Shown here: piece after piece, positions 14,605 through 19,171 of the stretch
Layout of the letters: each line of letters opens with the position of its first letter
Position numbering within the stretch: position 1 is the first letter of the stretch
Assembly: GCA_021775385.1 (NCBI GenBank)
Contig: JAJFHW010000178.1
Span: 1-19,171, forward strand
Direction: 5' to 3'
Source of the DNA: Hyphomicrobiales bacterium
GTDB lineage: Bacteria; Pseudomonadota; Alphaproteobacteria; Rhizobiales; HXMU1428-3
Length of the DNA: 19,171 bases
The notes under the pieces: model-generated
Database searches by the model: none
The model's input: the letters and a program-made list of their open reading frames with translations, nothing else
What the model was told of the DNA's origin: nothing
Translations under genes and position numbers: made by a program

Positions 14605-15906
14605 ATGACAAAAAAGCTTAACACACCAGAGCTAAGCCGCAGAGCGCTGCTAAAATCAGCAGCCGCAGGCGGAGTAACCTTGGCAGCAACTGCTACAGGG
14701 GTTACTGAGGCTACAGCGGCACAAGCTCTGGAAAAAGAAACAAAAGAAAATCCAATTACAACCAAACAAGACTGGAATCAAGTTCTTGGAGATGGAGTTG
14801 ACGCCAACCCATATGGCAAACCATCTGAATATGAAAAAAACGTAATTCGCAGAAGCGTTCCCTGGTTAACCGCCTCCCCAGAAAGTTCTATCAACTTCAC
14901 CCCCCTCCACGAATTAGATGGCATCATCACGCCAAACGGCCTTTGCTTCGAACGTCATCATGCTGGTATTGCTGAAGTTGACCCATCTGAACATCGCCTT
15001 ATGATCAATGGCTTGGTCGACAAACCACTAGTGTTCACTATGGAAGATCTAAAGCGCTTCCCGCGCACCAATAAAATTTATTTCTTAGAGTGTGCCGCAA
15101 ACTCTGGCATGGAATGGCGCGGCGCTCAGCTTAATGGCTGCCAATTTACACACGGCATGATCCACTGTGTAAATTATACAGGCGTTTTATTAAAAGATAT
15201 CCTCGCTGAAGCCGGCTTAAAAACAAATGCAAAATGGCTGATGCCAGAAGGAGCTGATGCCTCTGGCATGAACCGCTCCATCCCTATTGAAAAAGCCTTA
15301 AAAGATTGCATGGTCGCCTTCAAAATGAACGGCGAAGCCCTTCGCCCAGAGCAAGGATATCCTATTCGTCTTGTCATCCCGGGCTGGGAAGGAAATATGT
15401 GGGTCAAGTGGTTACGCCGAATTGAAGTCGGTGATATGCCATGGCACGCCCGCGAAGAAACATCCAAATACACAGACCTAATGGAAAACGGCAAAGCACG
15501 CCGCTTCACGTGGGAAATGGATTGCAAGTCCATCATCACCAACCCAAGTCCACAAGCCCCAATCACTCATGGCAAAGGACACACAGTCCTAACTGGTCTC
15601 GCTTGGTCAGGACGCGGCAAAGTTGACCGTGTCGACATAACTTTAGATGGTGGTAAAAATTGGCAAAAAGCCCGTATTGATGGGCCAAGCCTAGATAAAG
15701 CACTACATCGCTTCTACTTCGAATTTGAATGGGATGGTCGCCCTCTCTTACTTCAATCAAGAGCTATAGATGAAACAGGTTACGTTCAACCAACCAAAGA
15801 TGAGCTGCGTGAAGTTCGTGGCACTAATTCAATCTATCATAACAACGGCATCCAAACCTGGCATGTCAACGCAAAGGGAGATGCTGAAAATGTCGAAATT
15901 TCCTAA
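14605..15906 (+). CDS. soxC: Sulfane dehydrogenase molybdoenzyme subunit SoxC
   Basis: This 433-residue member of the sulfite-oxidase family binds molybdenum cofactor and, with SoxD, oxidises the sulfane sulfur left on SoxY, a six-electron step. A Tat signal (LSRRALLKSAAAGG, residues 10-23) precedes the molybdopterin domain. The cofactor-ligating cysteine is probably Cys163 in YFLECAANSGMEW. A C-terminal dimerisation domain contains GLAWSGRGKVDRVDITLDGG and DETGYVQPT. The ATG at 14605 is chosen because AAGGAGGAG lies 4-12 bases before it; the upstream in-frame ATG at 14578 is poorly supported. Its last 17 bases overlap soxD. Presence of soxCD predicts complete oxidation to sulfate without stored sulfur globules. 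Confidence 0.95.
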   Translation: MTKKLNTPELSRRALLKSAAAGGVTLAATATGVTEATAAQALEKETKENPITTKQDWNQVLGDGVDANPYGKPSEYEKNVIRRSVPWLTASPESSINFTPLHELDGIITPNGLCFERHHAGIAEVDPSEHRLMINGLVDKPLVFTMEDLKRFPRTNKIYFLECAANSGMEWRGAQLNGCQFTHGMIHCVNYTGVLLKDILAEAGLKTNAKWLMPEGADASGMNRSIPIEKALKDCMVAFKMNGEALRPEQGYPIRLVIPGWEGNMWVKWLRRIEVGDMPWHAREETSKYTDLMENGKARRFTWEMDCKSIITNPSPQAPITHGKGHTVLTGLAWSGRGKVDRVDITLDGGKNWQKARIDGPSLDKALHRFYFEFEWDGRPLLLQSRAIDETGYVQPTKDELREVRGTNSIYHNNGIQTWHVNAKGDAENVEIS

Positions 15907-16543
15907 GATCCTATCAATTATCTTTTGTTCTCTTTTATGTGCTACACCAGTGCTAGCCAGCAAATTAAATCTCGGCCGGGAAGCAACCAAAGCAGAAATC
16001 AAAGCCTGGGACATTGACGTACGCCCAGACGGCCAAGGGTTACCAGAAGGCAAAGGTACTGTAGAAAAAGGTGAACAGGTTTTCTCAGAGCAATGCGCAG
16101 CTTGTCATGGTGACTTTGGCGAAGGTGTAGATAGATGGCCCGTCTTAGCTGGCGGTTTAGGTACAATAAAAGGTGACGACCCTGTAAAAACAGTCGGTTC
16201 CTATTGGCCTTATGCCTCAACTGTATTTGACTATATTTATAGAGCAATGCCATTTGGCAATGCCCAGTCTCTTAGTCCTGATGAGGTTTATGCTGTAACC
16301 GCATACATCCTCCATCTGAATGAAATTGTAAAAGAAGACTTTGAACTATCTAAAAAGAATTTCACCTCTATAAAAATGCCTAATGAGAAAAATTTCTTTG
16401 CAGATCCAAGGCCTGACACTCCAACAATGAAAAAGAAAAAACCTTGCATGGAAAACTGCAAGAAAAAAGTGAAAATTACAAAACGAGCACGGGTCATTAA
16501 CGTAACCCCTGATCAAAATAAAAACTCGACTTCTAAAGAATAA
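15890..16543 (+). CDS. soxD: Sulfane dehydrogenase cytochrome subunit SoxD (monohaem form)
   Basis: This 217-residue periplasmic cytochrome c accepts electrons from SoxC. A signal peptide (about 1-24, ending VLASK) is followed by one haem site, EQCAACHG (Cys69, Cys72, His73), then WPVLAGGLGTI and RAMPFGNAQSL (likely axial Met120). The C-terminal tail carries KKPCMENCKKKVKI, typical of SoxD. Only one CXXCH is present, whereas Paracoccus SoxD is longer and dihaem, so this is the short form. The start at 15890 overlaps soxC by 17 bases and has AAAGGGAG 9 bases upstream. The frame is open back to 15770 inside soxC, but that extension lacks any export signal and is rejected. Confidence 0.93.
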   Translation: MSKFPKILSIIFCSLLCATPVLASKLNLGREATKAEIKAWDIDVRPDGQGLPEGKGTVEKGEQVFSEQCAACHGDFGEGVDRWPVLAGGLGTIKGDDPVKTVGSYWPYASTVFDYIYRAMPFGNAQSLSPDEVYAVTAYILHLNEIVKEDFELSKKNFTSIKMPNEKNFFADPRPDTPTMKKKKPCMENCKKKVKITKRARVINVTPDQNKNSTSKE

Positions 16544-16545
16544 TG

Positions 16546-16583
16546 TTAAAGGCTCAAAAGTTGTTTTTGAGCCTTTAATTTTG
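16546..16583 (+). terminator. Rho-independent terminator after soxD
   Basis: TTAAAGGCTCAAAA (16546-16559) pairs exactly with TTTTGAGCCTTTAA (16565-16578) around a 5-base loop and is followed by TTTTG. It begins 3 bases after the soxD stop and closes the sox transcription unit; the next gene starts 29 bases on and may depend on readthrough. Confidence 0.88.
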
Positions 16584-16611
16584 ATACAAAAAAGAATAAA
16601 GGGGAGAAACA

Positions 16612-17589
16612 ATGATAAAAATTTTTGGCCAACTGACTAAGGTCATTAGCTCAGTCATCGCTTTAATCATAATTGTGTTTTCATCAAATGCACATGCAAG
16701 CCAATCCATTAAAGATCAGTACCCAAACTCAATGCTTTACTCAAAACCCTTTGAAGTCATCCCTAATGTTTGGTCAGCCATTGGAACAAGCGGCCCCCCT
16801 TTATATAACAATTCCGGACATAACAACAATCTCTCCTTCATTGTCACAGGTGAAGGCGTCATAGTAATTAACGGCGGCGCGTCTTACCTTTTAGCCAAAG
16901 CGCTTCATGATGAAATCAAAAAAATCACCAAACAATCAGTAAAGCTCATCATCAATGAAAATGGTCAGGGCCATGCCATGCTTGGCAATTCATATTGGGC
17001 TGAACAGAACGTCCCTATCCTCGCCCATAAAGCAGCAAAAGCTGAATTTAAGGAACACGGCTATGATAGCTTGTCTCAACATCAAAATGTAATCAAAGAA
17101 AAATCAAAAGGTACAAAGGTCCATTTGCCAACAGAAACCTTCGAAGGCAAAAAAATCATCACAATGGGAACCTACACAATTGAGGTCATAAGCTTTGGAC
17201 CAGCTCATTCACCAGGTGATATTTCTGTTTGGATCCCCAAACAAAGATTAATCATCACCGGCGACATGGCGTTCCATGAACGCTTACTTGCAATTTTCCC
17301 AGATACAGAAGTATCTAGCTGGATCGAAAGTTGGGATGAAATGGAAAAACTAAAACCTCTCTATGTCATCCCAGGGCATGGCCACCCAACAAACCTGGAT
17401 CAAGTCAGGCGATACACCAAAGATTACTTAGTTTACCTGAAAGGCAAAGTAAAAAAACTCATAGATACCGGAGGAACTTTGCAACAGTCTTATAGCATCG
17501 ATCAAAGCCCATACGCTCACCTCGACACGTTCAAGGAATTAGCTAAGAAAAATGCAGGTCGTTTGTTTGAGCAACTAGAATTCGAATAA
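16612..17589 (+). CDS. Secreted metallo-beta-lactamase-fold protein with altered metal motif (SoxH-like by context)
   Basis: This 325-residue protein has an N-terminal signal sequence (about 1-29, cleavage near AHAS) and an MBL fold. Family landmarks are FIVTGEGVIVINGGAS (about 76-91), GPAHSPGD (His199), IITGDM (Asp218) and IPGHGHP (His256). The first metal motif, normally HxHxDH, reads NENGQGHAMLG (115-125): aligned on the last glycine, the expected His, His, Asp and His become Asn117, Gln119, His121 and Ala122. The metal site is thus incomplete or rearranged. SoxH of Paracoccus is a periplasmic MBL protein in a comparable position, so a thiol- or sulfur-related hydrolase is possible but unproven. 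AAAGGGGAG precedes the ATG; it directly follows the soxD terminator. Confidence 0.8.
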   Translation: MIKIFGQLTKVISSVIALIIIVFSSNAHASQSIKDQYPNSMLYSKPFEVIPNVWSAIGTSGPPLYNNSGHNNNLSFIVTGEGVIVINGGASYLLAKALHDEIKKITKQSVKLIINENGQGHAMLGNSYWAEQNVPILAHKAAKAEFKEHGYDSLSQHQNVIKEKSKGTKVHLPTETFEGKKIITMGTYTIEVISFGPAHSPGDISVWIPKQRLIITGDMAFHERLLAIFPDTEVSSWIESWDEMEKLKPLYVIPGHGHPTNLDQVRRYTKDYLVYLKGKVKKLIDTGGTLQQSYSIDQSPYAHLDTFKELAKKNAGRLFEQLEFE

Positions 17590-17620
17590 ACAAACAATCT
17601 AAAACTAACATTTCATATTC

Positions 17621-17638
17621 AAGTGGGATCTCCCACTT
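17621..17638. terminator. Short GC-rich stem-loop after the MBL gene
   Basis: AAGTGGG-ATCT-CCCACTT forms a 7-bp stem with a 4-base loop, 32 bases after the MBL stop. Only TTTG follows, so it is at best a weak terminator. Confidence 0.4.
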
Positions 17639-17757
17639 TGATGTGTTGAGACAGTCTCTATAAATGTGAATTAATCAATTAGATTCCCCTCTGATTAACC
17701 ATTCACAATGAGAAACTAAAACCTTCTCCCTCCCTCAATAGAGACTGTCTCATCAAA
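17637..17757. repeat. Nested 121-bp imperfect inverted repeat
   Basis: Outer arms: TTTGAT (17637-17642) with ATCAAA (17752-17757), then GAGACAGTCTCTAT (17648-17661) with its exact complement at 17738-17751. A second, inner palindrome lies between: GTGAATTAATCA (17666-17677) pairs with TGATTAA-CCA-TTCAC (17692-17706), leaving a bulged CCA. The whole could fold as a long two-tier hairpin or cruciform. It may be a MITE-like remnant or a leader RNA for the gene that follows; neither is proven. Confidence 0.6.
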
Positions 17758-17806
17758 ATCAGTCTTTCCATTAAAAAAATTGATCAAAAAAATCACAACC
17801 TCATAC

Positions 17807-17836
17807 TTGTATTCATAATATAAGTTATGTATAACT
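17807..17836 (+). promoter_or_regulatory. Promoter and dyad upstream of the persulfide dioxygenase gene
   Basis: TTGTAT (17807-17812) and TATAAC (17830-17835) are 17 bases apart. The dyad AGTTAT-GT-ATAACT (17823-17836) covers the -10, as a repressor operator would. It is not the ATTC-N8-GAAT pattern seen at soxS and soxX, so a different regulator is possible. Confidence 0.5.
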
Positions 17837-17864
17837 CCTATATATGCTGAAAGAGGAATGTATA

Positions 17865-18752
17865 ATGACCGATTATCCCGTGAATATGAATATCAACCCG
17901 GAGATCACTTCATTTTTTGATCCTGCAACAAACACAATAAGTTATATCGTCAAAGATCCATCGACGAACCATTGCGCAATTATAGATTCAGTGATGGATA
18001 TTGATTATGCAGCAGGCTCAATCAGCTATACCCATGCTGATGTGATGATAGAGCATATCAAAGCAAATGACTTAAAGCTTGATTGGATCATTGAAACTCA
18101 TGTTCACGCCGATCACCTCTCAGCCGCCCCGTACATCCAGGAAAAATGCGGTGGCAAAATTGGTATTGGTGAAAACATCCTCATCGTACAAGACACCTTT
18201 GGTAAATATTTCAATGAGGGTACAGAATTTCAAAGAGATGGCTCCCAATTTGACGCACTCTTCAAAGATGGCGACACATACTCAATTGGTGAAATGGAAA
18301 GCTTTGCAATGTTCACCCCTGGCCACACACCAGCTTGCATGGTCCACGTAATAGGAAGTGCAGCTTTTGTTGGCGACACTCTATTTATGCCTGATGGCGG
18401 TTCAGCCAGAGCAGATTTCCCGGGTGGTGACGCAGGTCAGCTTTATGATTCAATTCAAAAACTACTCAGCCTTCCAGATGATATGCGCCTCTTTATGTGT
18501 CATGACTACGGCCCCGATGGCCGCCAGATTAAATGGGAAACTACCGTTGCAGAAGAAAAGCAACACAACATTCATGTCGGCCACGGTAAAACAAAAGAAG
18601 AATTTGTAAAATTAAGAACCGAACGAGATGCAACATTAGGCATGCCAACCCTGATTATTCCTTCATTACAAGTCAACATGCGAGCTGGCGAAGTTCCAAA
18701 AGATGATGAAGGTAACCCCATGTTAAAAGTGCCTATTAAAGGGCTGAATTAA
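17865..18752 (+). CDS. ETHE1/Blh-type persulfide dioxygenase (MBL fold)
   Basis: This 295-residue cytoplasmic MBL-fold enzyme has no signal peptide. It keeps the complete motif THVHADHLSA (His79, His81, Asp83, His84), followed by TPGHTPACMV (His154), FVGDTLFMPDGGSARADFPGG (Asp171) and MCHDYGPDGR (His213). In ETHE1-type dioxygenases two histidines and one aspartate hold a single iron that oxidises glutathione persulfide to sulfite. The C-terminal GMPTLIIPSLQVNMRAG is typical of the bacterial Blh/Sdo subgroup. AAGAGGA lies 7 bases before the ATG at 17865, so an upstream ATG at 17844 is less likely. It has its own promoter and is followed by a DUF442 gene, its frequent partner. It would detoxify persulfide in the cytoplasm while Sox works in the periplasm. 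Confidence 0.88.
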   Translation: MTDYPVNMNINPEITSFFDPATNTISYIVKDPSTNHCAIIDSVMDIDYAAGSISYTHADVMIEHIKANDLKLDWIIETHVHADHLSAAPYIQEKCGGKIGIGENILIVQDTFGKYFNEGTEFQRDGSQFDALFKDGDTYSIGEMESFAMFTPGHTPACMVHVIGSAAFVGDTLFMPDGGSARADFPGGDAGQLYDSIQKLLSLPDDMRLFMCHDYGPDGRQIKWETTVAEEKQHNIHVGHGKTKEEFVKLRTERDATLGMPTLIIPSLQVNMRAGEVPKDDEGNPMLKVPIKGLN

Positions 18753-18836
18753 ACTCTCCTATAAACTCTAAATCTCGAGCGAACTAGAGGTAAAGACCTT
18801 TAACATCGCCGCCAAAAGATATTAAGGATCTCTCCT

Positions 18837-19171
18837 ATGGACATTAAAACAATTGATGAAAGCCTTTCGGTCAGCCCACAAGTTAAACTTGAAGACATAC
18901 CAGATATAGCTCAACTCGGTTTTAAATCCATTATTTGCAATCGCCCTGATGGAGAGGGTTCTGATCAACCAACGGTCACAGAAATCAAAAATGCTGCTGA
19001 AAAGCTAGGCATCTCAGTTCACTATTTACCGATAACTCAAGGAAAGGTAAGAGATGAAGATGCCAAAGAATTTGAAAAACTCCTTGATGAAACAAGCAAA
19101 CCCACTCTTGCCTATTGTAGAACAGGCACGCGCTCGACGACTCTCTGGGCCCTAAGTCAAAGCACAAAAGG
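18837..19171 (+). CDS. DUF442/TIGR01244-type sulfurtransferase-like protein, 5' part
   Basis: The frame runs from ATG 18837 to the window edge (111 complete codons); AAGGA lies 8 bases before the start. The protein opens MDIKTIDESLSVSPQVKLED, continues IPDIAQLGFKSIICNRPDGEG and reaches AYCRTGTRSTTLWAL, with a presumed catalytic Cys94. The fold class is the DUF442 phosphatase-like domain often encoded beside or fused to Blh/ETHE1-type dioxygenases. The loop spacing is CX4R (CRTGTR), as in rhodaneses, not the CX5R of tyrosine phosphatases, which favours sulfur transfer. It is 84 bases after the dioxygenase gene on the same strand. The 3' end lies outside the window, so a fusion to another domain cannot be excluded. 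Confidence 0.82.
   Translation, partial: MDIKTIDESLSVSPQVKLEDIPDIAQLGFKSIICNRPDGEGSDQPTVTEIKNAAEKLGISVHYLPITQGKVRDEDAKEFEKLLDETSKPTLAYCRTGTRSTTLWALSQSTK

Noticed and set aside
15174..15566. 130-residue open frame antisense to soxC
   Set aside because: It lies wholly opposite a well-supported gene, has no recognisable domain and no ribosome site; best seen as a shadow frame.
15770..15889. Longer soxD start inside soxC
   Set aside because: It would place the signal peptide internally and lacks a ribosome site; AAAGGGAG before 15890 and the hydrophobic start fit the shorter form.
16346..16612. Minus-strand open frame across the end of soxD and its terminator
   Set aside because: It crosses the terminator hairpin, lacks any domain and overlaps the conserved soxD tail.
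17637..17757. Insertion sequence
   Set aside because: The inverted repeats enclose under 100 bases with no transposase frame and no convincing target-site duplication, so only a repeat is reported.
17776..17794. FNR-like sequence TTGATCAAAAAAATCA before the dioxygenase promoter
   Set aside because: Only the left half matches TTGAT-N4-ATCAA at the correct spacing; the right half is AAAAT, so it is probably chance in an A-rich stretch.

Overview
The window looks like chromosomal DNA of an AT-leaning alphaproteobacterium (G+C in the low forties by eye). Hyphomicrobiales (Rhizobiales) is the most likely order. The evidence is the soxS-soxR-soxT arrangement with an ArsR-type SoxR, the complete Sox set with soxCD, a fused DctQM TRAP permease, and a palindromic intergenic repeat (12578-12680) resembling the RIME-type elements of Rhizobiales. 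A TRAP transporter and a thiosulfate-oxidising system together suggest a marine or sediment chemolithoheterotroph; this is inference.

Left part (1-7810, + strand) is a carboxylate module: the tail of a TRAP solute-binding protein, a fused TRAP permease (461-2524), quinone-dependent D-lactate dehydrogenase dld (2562-4256) and a full-length pyruvate carboxylase pyc (4367-7810). Read together: import of a carboxylate (probably lactate), oxidation to pyruvate with electrons to quinone, and carboxylation to oxaloacetate. A 19-bp-stem bidirectional terminator (7814-7864) separates this from the sulfur genes.

Centre (7865-16583) is a sox locus. On the minus strand lie soxS (periplasmic thioredoxin-like), soxR (ArsR-type thiol-switch repressor with Cys40/Cys106) and soxT (YeeE/YedE sulfur-compound permease). 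Divergently on the plus strand lie soxX, Y, Z, A, a 302-bp repeat-bearing gap, then soxB, C and D, ending in a clear terminator. SoxXA couples thiosulfate to the SoxYZ carrier, SoxB hydrolyses off sulfate and SoxCD oxidises the remaining sulfane sulfur. soxV and soxW, usual neighbours, are absent here. The 333-bp divergent control region is the most informative non-coding stretch. It holds two ATTC-N8-GAAT dyads, one per direction, a consensus FNR/FixK box (TTGAT-ATTT-ATCAA), and a 5'-UTR hairpin whose loop is complementary to the soxX Shine-Dalgarno region.

Right part (16612-19171) continues the sulfur theme: a secreted metallo-beta-lactamase-fold protein whose first metal motif is rewritten (NxQxHA instead of HxHxDH), a 121-bp nested inverted repeat, an ETHE1/Blh-type persulfide dioxygenase with its own promoter, and the start of a DUF442 protein with a rhodanese-like CRTGTR loop. 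The last two probably act together on glutathione persulfide inside the cell, complementing periplasmic Sox.

No tRNA, rRNA, CRISPR array, insertion sequence or phage gene was seen. I found no wholly new gene system. The items most worth follow-up are the layered regulation of the soxS/soxX region, the altered metal site in the MBL protein, and the two intergenic palindromic elements.
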